DNA of 62,650 nucleotides, taken from positions 1-62,650 of the forward strand of contig QANT01008602.1 in assembly GCA_003254885.1 (NCBI GenBank). Direction: 5' to 3'. The position numbers and the translations under genes were made by a program. Below the pieces are notes generated by a model. The model ran no database searches and was not told where the DNA came from. It worked only from the letters and a program-made list of their open reading frames with translations. Positions 23,401 to 36,819 of this stretch are shown piece by piece. This DNA is from Purshia tridentata. Lineage: Eukaryota > Streptophyta > Magnoliopsida > Rosales > Rosaceae. Position 1 is the first letter of the stretch; the number at the start of each line of letters is the position of its first letter.

Positions 23401-26400
23401 CAGTTGACTCAAAGGGAAGGGGAGTTAATGCAAGAAAAAGCAGAAGTGAAGAAGCTAGCAAATTTTCTTAAGCAGGTAATTTGATCCAAGTTAAATGATA
23501 AGGCCCAGTTTGGTACCGTTTCACAAAACAAAAACTATGGTAAAATGCATTTGTTACCGTTTCATTAACAACGTTTGAACACACAGATACAGATACAGAT
23601 GTCAGTTTACAGTGTAATTTTTGAAAACGTTTCAAAGGTGTTTTTGATGTCGTTGGAGATATGGAGTTGAAAAACACTGGAACTCTTCTTCAGTGACACC
23701 GGATATATATTTCTTAACAAACCCAGTCTGTAAACGTGCTGATCTGGAGCAAGATCCATCTTTTCTCTCATTGCTATTGCAAAATTCTATTGGTATCCCC
23801 CATTTGCTCACTGTACCCCTTTACTTACTACACCCCCTTCAATTAAAAGTTTTGACATTTACTTACTGTGCCCACCCAACATTCCCAAATGCCCCCACTT
23901 ATGTAAAACTCATAACCGATATCCTTTTACTCACTATACCCACCTTTCAAACTTATTTAGTCAACATACCCCAATAATATATCAAACAGTTGTTTTCAGC
24001 TTTCAATTTTATTTTTTTTAAGAAGAAAGAGACTTTATTGAATAGAGCACAAAACTGTCACAAACAATGGACAAGGAGTCCATCAAGTAAGGTACAAAAC
24101 AAAGACATAAAAACAAAACTCTCGCACTGCACCCTTAACTAAACTTATCAGATCCAAAAAACTAACTGATTGCTGCCTTCCAATCAAAAAGTACTTGTTA
24201 GGGATTGTTTTTCATTGTTGCTTATGCTACATACCTCAAAACACTTGACCTAGAAATTTGTTTTATTTGTTTATTTATTCACTTAAAGTAATTTTCAATT
24301 TGAGTCTCTTTATCCATTTTCAGGCTTCAGAAGATGCTAAGAAGCTTGTTGATGAGGAAAGAGCTTTTGCTCGTGCTGAAATTGAAAATGCCAGAGCAGC
24401 AGTACAGAGAGTGGAAGAAGCCCTTCAGGAACAAGAACGTACATCACGGGCTTCAGGGAACCAGGTTTGTGTTATATGTGTACCACTACTCTTAGAAATT
24501 TGTAGTGCAAGAGTATTTAAGCTGTCACAGTTTTGTTAAGTTGTATATGCTTAATGTATACATATGACAGCATCAGTGTTGTTTATTGCACAATCTATCA
24601 CTAGGCATATTATGGTTCGATATGGCATCATAATACATTTAGTGCCCCATTGTTGATTATTACTCTTCTTGACATGAGAATGATGACTTTGGAGGGTAGT
24701 TCCTTTTTTGTTTGATGCTCTCTTGAGGTTATTTTATGTTTGAGATGTGTGAGTAGTATTTAGCGCGTTATTAGTATGGCATATCTGTCATCAAGTGTAT
24801 TTAATTTTTCTTCTTGACAAGTATAATTTGTTTGAGATATTTAGGACATGGAAGAATTGATGAAAGAAGTTCAAGAGGCTAGACGAATCAAAATGCTGCA
24901 TCAGCCAAGCAAGGTGAGTTTTAGATCATTCATATTGATTTAGTTTACAATTTAGACTTGCAATAATAGCATCAGATACTTTCATGAGATGTGTTTCATA
25001 GAATTATTCATTTACCCTTTTGTTTTCATTAATATGAAAACGTTTTCATAATGTTTGACACTTGTAAGTGGCTTTCTTTGCATTTTCATTGAAAGTGTCC
25101 TGTCTTTCTGTAGCACATTTACCTAAAAGTTAGTAGGTCTAAATTATTACTCTCTATTATTATTCTTAACTATATTACATCTGTCTAAAGTTCGTAGGTT
25201 GTTGGGTTTGCATTCTTTGTAACTTTGGAGTGCTGAATAATTATCATGCATTGTTTCAAAGGTTGATTACCTGTATGTTAAAAGGATTTACCAGGTTGAT
25301 TTAGAAAATTGCTTGTTTACTTGTGGGTTTTGGTCAACTATTTTTATTGGGAGCCTATTTCTGTTGGGATTAGGAAATTATCTTTATTGTGACCCTATTT
25401 CATTTGGAGCTTAAAGATTGAAAGCCGTTGATACTTTTGAAGATTTTGAATATTATACATGAGGAAGGGGAGAATGTAGTCTGATTGAATTTATCTGAAC
25501 GTGAGATTCATGAGGCTTAGTCTTCACATTGGTGTTTGCTGGGGCTTAATAAAAATTTTTACTTCAATAAAAATTGAAAAATTACCAGAGGCAGGCTGGG
25601 TGGAATTCTATAGACAGGGATGCATGAGGCTTAGTATATTCCCCCTTGCTTGATCCTATGAATTTGTTTTTCTGTCTGACTGTAATTTATTTGCGATTTC
25701 AGTTAAATTATCCGATGTATACTGCTTGTGTACATGGGTCACACCTCCTTAGTTCTGAAAAAACGTGTAACTAATAAAGAAATGCTTTCCGGATATTCTT
25801 AGAGCTTTGAGTTTTGTTGTTGAAGGATGACTTATCTTCTTTAATTCTCTAAATATTTCTTTTTGTTTTCTTTTGTTTTCTTTTTATGAGAAACACAACT
25901 TTCATTAATAAAATGAAAGATTACAAGCCAGTGAACACCAACAAAAGAAAAGCAGAAAAGATACAACTCACCAACAAAAACAAATCTACACTAGCTAGCA
26001 AACAGCATCACCTCAACCAGAATCACCTAAGAATATGTTTTGTATCAAGTTTTATACAATTTGGTTAGGGATCTTATCTTTATTCAAAAAGTATGGGCTT
26101 TTTTCTGTTTTTACTTTTAGTAAAATTATTTTTATTGCTTCCAATCCATTTGGCGAATTATCATGTATATCCTTAAACTAGTGAGTGTAATTTTGTGTCT
26201 GTATGCAGATATTACCCTTGCGGTGTAACATAAAGTTTTCTGGTTTCATGCTTATATACGTAGCTTTGTTTGAGTTCATAAACTTGCAGAAAGTTATTTA
26301 TTTTTAGAAGAAGCAAGTTTCTTATGATTACTTTACTTTCGGATAATGAAATCCACTTCTCTTTTTCTTTTTTTGATGTTTTTTAGTGACTATGCTTTTA

Positions 26401-29400
26401 GTTTTTCATTTTTGTTTGTTTGTTTGTTTTTTTGCCTTTTAATTTTTCTCTTTTATGCATCTTGTACATTGGTTACATGATTTTGGTCCTCTTCTAATAA
26501 ATTCTTACCCATAAGAATATCTTCATGGATTGATCATCAATTTGTAGGTTATGGACATGGAACATGAGCTTCGAGCATTGAGGGCACAACTCAAAGAGAA
26601 GTCTACAAGTTCTCTTCGGCTTCAAAAAGAGGTTTGTCAATTATTCTAAATGTGTGACCTATTTCAATATAATTGACTTTTTTGATGTGCTTTGATGAGT
26701 TTTCATTGTGTAACATATGTAAATATGTTGGAATTCTGAGTGGTTCATACTTTCATAAGTTATCCAATAATAGGTGTTTAACTTTCAGTTTTAGCTTTAC
26801 CTAGGGCTTTAATTAATTAATTTATTTATAATTAGTACTATGCTTTTTAAGATATTTTTTTTTTCTTTAATCTGTTTTATTTGCATTCTCTTGATACTCT
26901 CCTATGTTTGGGGTTCCCTACATTGGTTTGATGGTCTCATGAATATAGCCACTAGGGTTGTTGGGCAATTTGGTTTTGGGAGATAAGTCTCAAATGTAGG
27001 CTTTTATCTTATTTTATTTTGGTTTTTAATATTTTAGTTGTTAATGCAAATTAAAAACCTTGAGATCTTAGGCAGAGAGTAGAAATTGCTATCTGGGAAG
27101 AAAATACCAAAACCCTAAAAACAAAATTTTCCATAAAATAATCTACTTATGTCCAACTAATGCAGGAAAGAAGCAAAGGCTGCTGTCTTGCTTCAGTAAT
27201 AGGGCACAAACCATAATAGAAAGGAAAATCCAGCAATAACAGTAGAAAGGATAGAGAATAAAGCTATAGAATCAAAGTTGGAACGTAGATGAATGAGTTC
27301 TAGGGTTCAGGAACCCAAGAGAAACTCTAGAATCTGAATTCTTTTAAAAAATATATTGATCAAAAACTGTCTATTACAACCTAAGCCTTAAGCTTCTATT
27401 GGGAAAACATATTCCTCAACTCACTAGGAAAACAATAAACCTTAGCTAACTAGGAAAACATAAAGTAAAATTACCTTAAAGACCTAATGAAATCAGGAAA
27501 CTACGCTCTAGATTGAAACTAGGAAATAAAAATTAGAAAGTTACTAAAAAAAACTATTTCTTGGAACTCTGGGAGACACTCTTGCATCACCAAGTCTAGA
27601 GTGACTCTTGATTTATTTATTTATGTATTTTCTAATGACCGACTCTTAACTACCATGGACACTTCTCTTTGGACCAAAAATGCTTTAGTTTTAGAGTTGG
27701 ACCAATGAACTTAGTCTTGGGATTCCAAAGAGGATACTTCTTATCTAACCATGCTGTAGTACTGCATCATGGTCGGTACTATGATATTATCTGCTTTGTT
27801 TTTTGTGATCTTTATTTCCAATGCCCTCACGATGTTCCTTTCAGCTGGCAATGAGCAAGAGGAGCATGGAGAAAAGTTCCCAATTATATGAATTAGATGG
27901 CCCTGAAGTTTTAGGTTCATGTTTACGGATTCAAGCTTGCTCTGATGATGCTCCAGAGCTTTCTAAGTGTTCAATTCAATGGTATCGTGTATCATCTGAG
28001 GTTGGAAAGAAGGAGCTTATATCAGGTATTATGTAATAAATTTTTATGCTTTTGTTCTGAACTTTCTGAGCAGGGGCATGATAGTTAATAGTTGATTCGT
28101 ATATAGATTCACTGCTGTCACAACATGCTCATTCAATATCCTTCTTTCAGTTTCTTTGATGCAGTGTGTATGCTTGCGCTGGTGCGTACACGTGTCCTTA
28201 TTGTGTGCAAATGTACATACTTGCTGTGTTGCCTTTGATACGTTTTGTGTAGCTTTATGGCACACAGGTGCATACACATGGGTTCTTATGATGTGCACGT
28301 GCACATACTTGCTGGGTTTCCTTTGATACATTTTGTGTAGCTTTATCATGGCTTTAGAGTTTTTGTTTTTTAATAACTGATCTGTGTATAGATGAACTTT
28401 GCCTGAATGAGAGGAACTCACCTTGTGGATCCAGGAATCAGAGTGGCCTCCAACTTTCATGTTGTGTCAGATGTCTACCTAACCAATTATGTCACTACTA
28501 GCTACCTGATATTGGCAGTTCATTGGACATTAATTGGCATAATGGGGTTTCAAATTTTGTGCTATGTTGTGATCGATTATATTTTCTGATAACACACTCA
28601 CCATAACGTATGTACCCGAATGATAAGTGTACCCAAGTCCATGTAACACAGGACTAACTAGCTGAAAAGCTCTAGCCAGTATTGAGCTTGTTTAGGCTTT
28701 GCGCCTATATGGTAGTGAACACACTATTGTTGAGCTTTGATTTATGAGTTTAATCATGCTTGATGGCATGTGAACTGAGGCTTAATTCTAGCATTATTGA
28801 TTCAGAGGAAGAAGTATTCATGGCTACAAAATTTACGGTTACTTGGAATTTGTGGAAACATCACCTTACAATGCTGCACTAAATTTCCTTATTTTCTGTG
28901 TCATGACTCAGTTGAAGCTCTACAAATAGAAGAGTCTGCTATTAATATTTGTTTCTGTTGAAGTTTATAATACAATGTCTATTCATCTCTCAAGGAGGCT
29001 GTATTTTATAATACAAGGACATAAGGTAAATCTACACAAAACCCTAAACTACAGGGACTTAACCAATAAATAATAAAAGATAGCTATATACAGTAAGAGC
29101 TAAATAGGGGTCTAAAAGTTGTTAATTCTGAAGTTCATGATTGTAATTTGCTTACAGCTCCTTTTAATCTTGCCTCTTTGGTTGTATTGTATTAGAACAT
29201 AGGGTAAGGGTTTTTAGGACCCTCTTTTATTCTGTAAGAAGAGTTGGTTGCATGGGCTGGACTACAATTTCCACCATTTTTGTCTCTATGTAATTATTTT
29301 ATGCTTATTTTATTGTTATATTGGAGGATTTTCTTAGAGTAATACTAATTCTTAATCTATTCTTCTCTAGTTAACTTTTCTATTGACCAAACTGGTTTGT

Positions 29401-32365
29401 GATGGCCATGATATATTTTCTGGCAGGTTGTCTTTTCTCTTACCTTTCAATTGCATTCTTATAGTTAAGTTTGTAAAGACATGTTGAAGGTGATAGATCT
29501 GAGTAAAATATTATGGTTCTAAGATATCCAGCTGGATGCAATGTGATGGAGATTCAGAAAGTTACAACACAAATAAAAATTAGTTTCTCTTTGCCTTTCT
29601 TTTTTTTCCCACCAATGTTAAAGTTAGTTTTCATAATTCATCTTGTTAAAGTTGGAGCATGCAACCCAAAATTGGAATTGGGTGGAGAATCCTGGGAGGT
29701 TATATTTTGAGATGTGAGACTTATAATACCTAATGTGAGATTTTTGTATTTTCAACATGTCCGCATGTGCACTCACAGTCACATGTGGTCGGATTGGGCC
29801 AAACATGTGGAACGTGGAGCTTATGTGGCCAAATTAGATCTACCATGTGGATGAATGTAGTTCTGATATCATATTAAATGGAGCATCCAACCCAAAGACC
29901 AATTATCTATGGGTGGAGAGGTGCAAAAATCTGTGTTGAGATCCATGGCTTAGGATAGCTTATGTGGGAATTTTTATATATGTTCAACTCATTTTTATTC
30001 ATTTCTCATTCAACTTTTCCCTGCCACAGGAGCTATAAAATCAGTTTATGCCCCAGAGCCTTTTGATGTTGGACGAATCTTGGAAGCTGATATTAGTTTC
30101 GAAGGGCAAAGACTATCTTTGACAACTGCTGGTCCTATTGATCCTGGTCTGGTTTAGATAACTGATTCATGTCTTTCATCAATTTTGAAATCTTCAATTA
30201 CTAATACATGTGATTTTTTCATTTCAATTGTAAAAATCTGTCAATATGTTTGTCTTTTCATGATTTAAAACAATGAATTTCTAAAAGGTCTGATTTCATT
30301 GCTATTACAGCTGCTGGTTTGGGGAGCTATGTGGAGGTACTTGTGCGGAAACATGATATTGAGTTCAATGTATGTTATCTAAATCTCGTTCAAAATTCTT
30401 GGTTTGCACACCTTACTGTTATTTCACCCTTTGAGTGTGTGACAAAGTTCAGGTTTTATGGTTGAATTAAGAATTGTGGTTGATTAAACAACCTTATGTT
30501 TAGGTATGATTGAGCTAATTTAGATTACTTCTATGGGCTAATTTCTAGCTTTTATTATTTTTTATTATTATTATTATTATCCTGATGGTCCTTTTGGTAG
30601 TGTATAGAAAAGTATTCAGTTTCTTAAGAACTTTTCCATGGGTCATTTATGGGGTAGGCTGACCGCTTATTAAAGATGTAAGCAGATATTATATTCTATA
30701 ATTTTTAGATATATCTTGAATAATTTTTGTAACTAAAAAATGCAAAATTAAAGATGTCTTAACGGATATTATATTCTAGAATTTTTAAAATTAATTCATG
30801 TTAATTATCTTGATTTCAAGAGATTAAATCAGCCAAAATTTTAAAAACTACGTGAGGGTATGTTTTCTGGACGTTGTCCTGAAAAATTAGATTTATTTAT
30901 GGAAGGGAAGTGACACCTATTTGGGTGGAACCTAGAGAGTTGGGATTTATGATCCCCAAATCCCAAGTTTCTTGTTTTCACCCTGAATTTACAAATTTCC
31001 TTATTTATACCCAACCAAGGAAATTAGTATATGTCAGTTTTTTAAATTCCAAGTTTTGTCAAAATTCCAAATTTATTTTCTCCATCCAAGCACACCCTAA
31101 AAGAATATTGAACTTTTGAAAGAAAGTTTGGCATCACTGTGACTGTCCATCGAACTTAGGTTTTGCCACTATCTTGGTATCTATTAATGATGTTTCAATT
31201 GTCTTGCATAGTTTTATAACTGTGTAGTCATTATTTTTGTGTGTCCAGTTCTATAGCTGAAAAGGAGAAAAGAGGTGTGTTGTTTTCATCACCTTGAATC
31301 TTTAGTTGCCTCTTTGATGATTGTTTGATACTTTGCAGGTAGTTATTACCCAGATGAATGGAGTTAATCATACATCAGAATCTATTCATGTATTTCATGT
31401 CGGAAAGATGAGGATTAAACTTTGCAAGGGAAAGGCAACAATTGCTAAAGAATACTTTTCTACTTCAATGCAGGTACTAGAGATTACAGCATTTAAATTT
31501 TTTTTTTTATTTAACCAATTTATTTATTTCTTAGTAAGATACCAATATAGATCTATCCAACCCTGCCCCACTCATCCTGCCCCTAATTTCTTGAGCCAAA
31601 AGCCTGCTCATACCTTTTCCTTGTTTTATGGATAATTGATGGGTTTAAAAAAAAATATGAATATGTGGGACCAAAATGGTTTGGCATTTATTTTTCTTCT
31701 TATCCTTTGAATGTTTTGCTTAAAGGATGAAGCTTATTACGTATTGAATAGGAAGGAGGTGAAGTATTGAACAATGCAGTTTATTAAAAAGTTCCCAGTG
31801 ATTTGTTGTTTCCATAGTTGGTTCTCAATCACTCTAATTGCTTCCTTTTCCCCCTTCAGTTGCATCTCATTCTAAATGCATTGCATATGTGCTTTGTATG
31901 TTTTGTGTTGTTGATCTCTGATATGCAATCCATGAGATGTGAAATTTACTTGTTTTACTTGTATTGTGTTTGCTATCAACCATTATGTATTGAAACTAAA
32001 ATAGAAACTGCTTTTGGCAAGCAAAGGCCTCTTCTCAGTGATGTTTGTTCATGCTTTAGCTATGTGGAGTTAGAGGTGGTGGGAATGCTGCAGCTCAGGC
32101 ATTGTTTTGGCAAGCAAAGCAAGGGCTTTCCTTTGTATTGGCATTTGAATCAGAAAGAGAGAGGAATGCGGCCATAATGCTTGCCAGGAGATTTGCTTTC
32201 GATTGTAATGTATGTCGAATTTTTGAACATGTTTTTTGTTTCTTCCTGCTCTTTCTTGGTCCTTTGTTTTCTTATATAATGAAGAAGAGATTATTAATAG
32301 CAAACACATTATTATGACAGATCATGCTAGCCGGGCCGGATGACAGAGCTCCTTTAGGAACCTAA
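20459..32365 (+). CDS. SCAB1: stomatal closure-related actin-binding protein (SCAB1), 494 aa, 12 exons
   Basis: Coding exons: 20459-20740, 21227-21355, 23383-23475, 24324-24464, 24845-24913, 26548-26631, 27845-28025, 30030-30146, 30311-30369, 31339-31473, 32060-32209, 32321-32365. All introns are GT-AG and the phases agree, giving 494 codons, against 496 aa as I recall for Arabidopsis SCAB1. The protein is a plant-specific actin-filament binding, bundling and stabilising factor, known for a role in stomatal closure. Seen in order: an N-terminal region with the family motif SRFPNYKIGANNQI (actin-binding in the family, residues 1-60); a long Ala/Glu/Lys coiled coil (about 60-280, e.g. ASEDAKKLVDEERAFARAEIE); then the Ig-like and PH-like C-terminal half (GSCLRIQACSDDAPELSKC; FESERERNAAIMLARRF). 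The start is the first ATG of the conserved MTRVGRDF sequence. Introns 2, 3, 5, 6 and 7 hold LINE and other repeats. An N in a poly-T tract (21020) lies in intron 1, outside coding sequence. Confidence 0.96.
21965..22400 (-). mobile_element. LINE 3' end in SCAB1 intron 2 (minus)
   Basis: On the minus strand the frame reads WVIWIGRHKRVFDD, then DNFWERVQ and ASPWASVTLASKHFSFF, the C-terminal zf-RVT region of plant LINE reverse transcriptases. It is followed by a 3' UTR and a T-rich plus-strand start (the poly-A tail on minus) at about 21975. It is antisense to SCAB1. Confidence 0.75.
22490..22770 (+). mobile_element. second LINE 3' end in SCAB1 intron 2 (plus)
   Basis: The plus frame at about 22525-22630 reads LIIWLERKRTLQEYKGVWK followed by GIELGFGLLFQ, the same C-terminal LINE region as its neighbour but in the opposite orientation, with an A-rich tail near 22759-22768. 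The two fragments lie head-to-head. Confidence 0.65.
24010..24205 (-). mobile_element. LINE/SINE 3' tail in SCAB1 intron 3 (minus)
   Basis: A T-rich start and GAGACTTTATTGAATAGAGC, then ATGGACAAGGAGTCCATCAA, resemble the tails at 22000 and 57200, which carry GGACAAGATGTCCACT. No coding part was recognised. Confidence 0.5.
25880..26020 (-). mobile_element. LINE/SINE 3' tail in SCAB1 intron 5 (minus)
   Basis: TTTTTATGAGAAACACAACT, then TTTCATTAATAAAATGAAAG, match the start of the fragment at 21985 (TTTTTTATGAGAAACAGACT), so both belong to one repeat family. Only the tail is present. Confidence 0.55.
27600..27775. repeat. dispersed repeat in SCAB1 intron 6, second copy in the eIF2B gamma intron
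   Basis: This segment shares CTACCATGGNCACT and AACTTAGTCTTGGG, then TTCCAAAGAGGATACTTCTT and TCTAACCA, in the same order and spacing with 55640-55785. The larger A-rich block at 27290-27600 may be part of the same element. Confidence 0.75.
28182..28346. repeat. diverged tandem duplication in SCAB1 intron 7, period about 87 bp
   Basis: Copies at 28182-28258 and 28268-28346 share GTGCNTACAC, ACATACTTGCTG and CCTTTGATAC, ending TTTTGTGTAGCTTTAT. No function is apparent. Confidence 0.8.
29645..29960. repeat. dispersed repeat in SCAB1 intron 7, inverted partner at 57.65 kb
   Basis: It contains GAGCATGCAACCCAAAATTG near the left end and GAGCATCCAACCCAAAGACC near the right, around ACATGTGGAACGTGGAGC and TGATATCATATTAAATGGAG. 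The same blocks occur as reverse complement at 57640-57890. It looks like a short non-autonomous transposon with internal direct repeats; the family was not identified. Confidence 0.65.
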
Positions 32366-33666
32366 CGGACCTCCATAAATGTCTTCTTCTCTAAATGTAA
32401 TTATTGAGTTTTGTCTTGTATTATATGTTTGTAATAGTAGAATAAGGTATTGTGTAGTTGTGGTATAGGCTCTCTCACATCTTTATTTCTCCTTACCTTT
32501 CACTACATTAAGGCATTTTTTATTTGCCTTTTTGTGTTGAGTGTAAGCAATGATCTTCCAAGTTTGGAGGTTGATTGCAACTGTTTGTGTGCAACTTTAT
32601 TGTGTTGAATTATTTGGTACATGATTGATTTTTGTAATGTGGAATCATTGAACTGCATTCTTCTTGAGATTGGAAACCCATTGTTACTGGATACGTTTAA
32701 TTGTCCATGGTAGACAGTAACTTTACATGGAATAGAAAATCCAAGGCAAATACTCATTAATGGGCCATTTTATGTACGGCAATTATTGGAACCAATCTTT
32801 TTATGAAAAGCTCCACTATATATATATGAAATGGCTCGTCTATTTCGATTACTTTGAATTAATAAGTTGATTATTTTTGAGCTATTTGATAATAATTTAG
32901 TGAAATGTTTGTGTTATTTTAATGGTTAATTACCAAATTTTTTTGTATATTTATATTATTTGACAATAGTTTATTAAAATAACACAAATAGTTCGTTAGA
33001 TTATTGTCAAATAGCTCAAAAATAGTCAATTTAATAATTTAAAGTGGTCGGAATAACTTAGGCCATTATGAAAAGCTACTCAATAAATTTGTTTTTTTTT
33101 TCTTTTTGACTGTTACAACCAAACCTATCAATCTTATTGAATTATGTACACCTAAGGAGTAAAATTTGGTCTATTCAAAAATTTTGCCAATTAAATTAAA
33201 ATTTTAATAAAAATTAAATAATTAAAATTTTAATAAAAATTAAATAAAAATGACAGAAATTGATATAAAAATATGAAAATTTTGAATAGAAGTTAATACA
33301 CACTTGAGGCAAATATTATTTAAAAAATGGCATTTAGATATTAACTTTAAGTGGAAGAATTTTATTTGTTTTAGTCTAAATTCACCTTAAACCTAATTTA
33401 TTCACCTGCCCATCAGATTGGTAATGAAAACATTTTTTTTTTTTTGTAGGGTCATTTTAATGAAAAATTGCTTAAACTCTTATTGAAGTCGTCGTATCGT
33501 ATGTGGTTTTAAGATAGAGTACGTGTTCGACAGTTTAAAGACCTCCCCTGACACGGTGTCGTTTCGTGCTCCAAGAACGGACATAACATAATAAGCCGCG
33601 GGATAGCAACTACCGAGAAGAACCAAAACCGCTGCTAAACCCTCAGTTTAGAGTGCAGAGAGAGAG
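32366..33666. other. SCAB1 3' flank and COX15 upstream region
   Basis: The left part is the SCAB1 3' UTR and terminator region. A MITE occupies about 32828-33070. At about 33190-33250 two tandem copies of an AT-rich unit (ATTAAAATTTTAATAAAAAT) occur. The last 130 bases are GC-richer and hold the COX15 leader, with a purine-rich AGAGAGAGAG just before the ATG. Confidence 0.55.
32828..33070. mobile_element. foldback MITE between SCAB1 and COX15
   Basis: Long imperfect inverted repeats: GATTATTTTTGAGCTATTTG, then ATAATAATTTAG and GTGTTATTTTA in the left arm, mirrored by TAAAATAACAC and CAAATAGCTCAAAAATAGTC in the right arm. The arms are separated by about 40 bp. The outer ends are GAAATGGC and GCCATTAT, roughly inverted. 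No clear TSD was found. Confidence 0.7.
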
Positions 33667-36600
33667 ATGTTTCGGAGCCGAGCGGTAGCGTTGTTTGTGA
33701 AGAACAATGCCAAGGCTCTGTACAATCTCAGGGGAACGACGCCGTCTAGGGTTTTGAACGAGGAGTCTGCTAGATTATTCTCTACGGGCGTCACAAGGAA
33801 ATGCTTGGATGGCTTTCGATCTTTGTCTAAGGTTCGTTTCTCTCTTTCTTTTTGTTTTTGTTAGAAAAATAAATTTGATGAATTTTAGATTTTCGATGGT
33901 TTATATTTGGAATGTGGGATTAGGGAAGTTTCGGAATTGGGTCAAGCTTTGCAGTCCATTTCAGCTGTAGAATTTTATTTTGGGCAGTATATTTTCTGAT
34001 AATCAAATTCTTTTAATCAAGGATTTTGAGATTTGGCTGTGAATGAATGCATTTGGAATATTATGTCGGTAGCTGTAACCAATGAGGGGATGCTTTGATT
34101 GGAATTATAAAATCTTGAAATCAGTGAGTAATAATAATACAACATGGGTGTTGGGTGTCTATGTTTTCTGGGTTTGGTTAAGGATATTTCTTGTGAGTTA
34201 TCGATCATTGCATGACAGTAATTGAACGTCTATTTTCTGGGGTAGTAATGAATTTAAATGAGGATGCTGTATATATTATGATGAGACCGCTGAATCTATT
34301 GGATTAGCGCCAGGAAACTATGGTGTTTACTCTTTATTTTTTGTAGTTTGACTCTCAGTTTTTTTAAAGTAGCTCCATTATCCATGATGAATGCATGCGT
34401 AAAATGTAGCAAACACAAAAAATTTTCAATTTAACTTCATGCAAACATCCAAACGCACACTTTGTTAGGATGGAATGTTTTGTAAACATTATAAATAAAA
34501 GGGAAATTCTTATGCTGTTTTCAGGGTAACTATGTACCATCTATAAGGAATATGTCCACTGTGGCTTCTGTAGGCATTGAAAACAAGGAGGGATTGAAGC
34601 TTCTAGTAAATGGAGGACCTCGTGCTCAGAAAGCGGTTGGAATTTGGCTTTTTGGCTCTGCTGCATGGGTGTTTAGTATGGTTATACTTGGTGGCATTAC
34701 ACGATTAACACGATCAGGTCTTTCAATGACTGATTGGAAATTTACTGGGGGGCTCCCTCCTCTCTCAGATGAGGATTGGTTTGTTGAGTTTGAGAAGTAC
34801 AAGCAATCCCCTGAGTTTAAGCGGTAAGTGCAAAATCCAAGTAGCACTCCGCATTTTTGCAGCAATAATTTTAGCTTGCATTTTATTTTAAGCCTTATGT
34901 AGATCGTGCTACAGTTAACTTGTCTCTAATCTTGAAATTATGTTAAAAGCCTTCCAGAAGAATGGCTTAAGTTTGCTTACACATGCAATCGCTTTCTAGT
35001 TGGTCAAAAAGCAGAAAATATGTGCTTTGAAGGGCTATTTTAGTGATGAAAATTCTGATGTTCATGTATCTATGTAGCCTTTTCTATTCTGTTAGACATT
35101 TGTAGGGTTGGTAATGTTACTATGTTGCTTCCTATGGGAGTTGAAGTTCTTTTGGACCTTCATGATGTTACCTGGTTTTTGATCTCTTGCAGTGTAAATC
35201 GAGGGATGAATATTGAAGATTTCAAATTTATCTATTGGATGGAATATGCACATCGTATGTGGGGAAGGGCATTGGGTATTATGTTTGCTTTGCCATTCTC
35301 ATATTTTCTTCGTAAGGGATATATTACCTTACAACTTGGACTGAGACTCTCTGCTCTTTTTGGCCTTGGTGCTGGGCAGGGCCTAATTGGTTGGTGGATG
35401 GTTAAAAGTGGTTTAGAGGTTAGATATGGTTTCCTTTGTGCTGGTTATGAAATTTATTAAAAATTTTATGGGTGTTTGACATAATTTCGTTTCCCACAGG
35501 AGCCAGCATCTGAATTTTCTCAGCCAAGAGTAAGCCCATACCGTCTTGCAGCTCATCTTACTTCAGCCTTTGCTATATACTGTGGCCTTTTATGGACTGG
35601 TCTTTCTGTTGTCATGCCTGAACCACCTGCTGAATCGGTAGCTTGGGTTCGTGGGGCAGCAAAAGTGAAGAGACTTGCTCTTCCTGTAAGCTTACTTGTC
35701 GGAATTACTGCTATCTCAGGAGCATTTGTTGCAGGAAATGATGCTGTATGTAATTCACAATTTGTTTTCTTGCCTTTGACATTTTACTAAATGGATGATA
35801 TGTGGTTTTTGCTGAGTAATTTATTATAAATATGCTTGTATTTGGATTTCCAGGGGCATGCTTATAATACTTTTCCAAAGATGGGGGACACGTGGATCCC
35901 CGAGGATGTTTTTGACATGAAGCCACTAATCCGGAACTTTTTTGAGAATACATCTACTGTGCAGGTATCTTCGCTGACCAAAGATTATATTCTAGCTTTT
36001 AGATCTTAACATTGCTATATGTTAGCACTAAGGCTTTATAATAATAATGCTTTTATAGTAATAAGAAAAGGTTAAAATATTATAATAAAAATAAGTGAAC
36101 AATTGGAAAGATGTATTATTTCAAGTTTTTCCTTCGCTGAAAAAACTGTTGAATATATTGTCATCAAATCATTACCTTTGGGCACATAATTTAGCCCCTG
36201 AGCTTATATGTTTTTTTAGGTGATTATGCTTTCTAAAATTGTGGAATTCCTGTCTTATCTACTGTATTGACTTCTTGAAGATGAAAGGTATAGATATTAG
36301 AATTTTATAATTTAGCATTTTATAATTCATTGCCTCACATCTATATTTCCCTATTTGTAGCTTGACCATCGGATCCTTGCCACTGCAACTTTATTTTCAA
36401 TTGGTGCTTTGTGGTGGTCAACAAAGAAGTTTGACATACATCCTGCAGTTCGATCTTTGATTGGAGCTACTGTTGGCATGGCTGGCCTTCAAGTATAAAT
36501 GCTTTCCAATTTTCCATTCATTTTTTATTTCTCTTCTTATATCTAGAGACTAGAAACATGGTTCTCCTTTGCAATTAATTTAATTAGTCTCATCATGTTG

Positions 36601-36819
36601 GTTTAACGTTAAATTTCTTTGTATAATTACTCTGTGTTATTGTTGCAGGTCACACTGGGGATATCTACACTTCTGTCATACGTACCTGTTGAGCTTGGCA
36701 CGGCACATCAAGCTGGAGCTTTGACTCTCTTGACACTAATGATCCTTCTCAATCACACTTTACGGAGGCCATCACCATTCCTTCTTAAATCTCTGCCTCA
36801 AGTTGCAAAGACAGTCTAG
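33667..36819 (+). CDS. COX15: heme A synthase COX15, mitochondrial, 449 aa, 7 exons
   Basis: Exons: 33667-33831, 34525-34823, 35193-35418, 35500-35745, 35854-35964, 36361-36492, 36649-36819; all GT-AG, phases consistent. The enzyme converts heme O to heme A in the inner mitochondrial membrane for cytochrome c oxidase. Residues 1 to about 60 are Arg/Ser/Ala-rich with no acidic cluster at the start, a typical mitochondrial presequence. The core shows GGITRLTRSGLSMTDWK (substrate-side loop) and eight or so hydrophobic segments. The four family histidines expected to bind heme are present: H175 (YAHRMWGR), H249 (RLAAHLTSAF), H352 (LDHRILATA) and H413 (GTAHQAGAL). Length and motifs match other plant COX15. 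An ATG at codon 65 could give a shorter form lacking the presequence. It runs head-to-tail with SCAB1, starting 1.3 kb after it, and converges with the cyclin gene. Confidence 0.97.

Noticed and set aside
31818..32177. open frame of 119 codons near the end of SCAB1
   Set aside because: It spans intron 10 and exon 11 in another frame; the real frame encodes the SCAB1 C-terminus.
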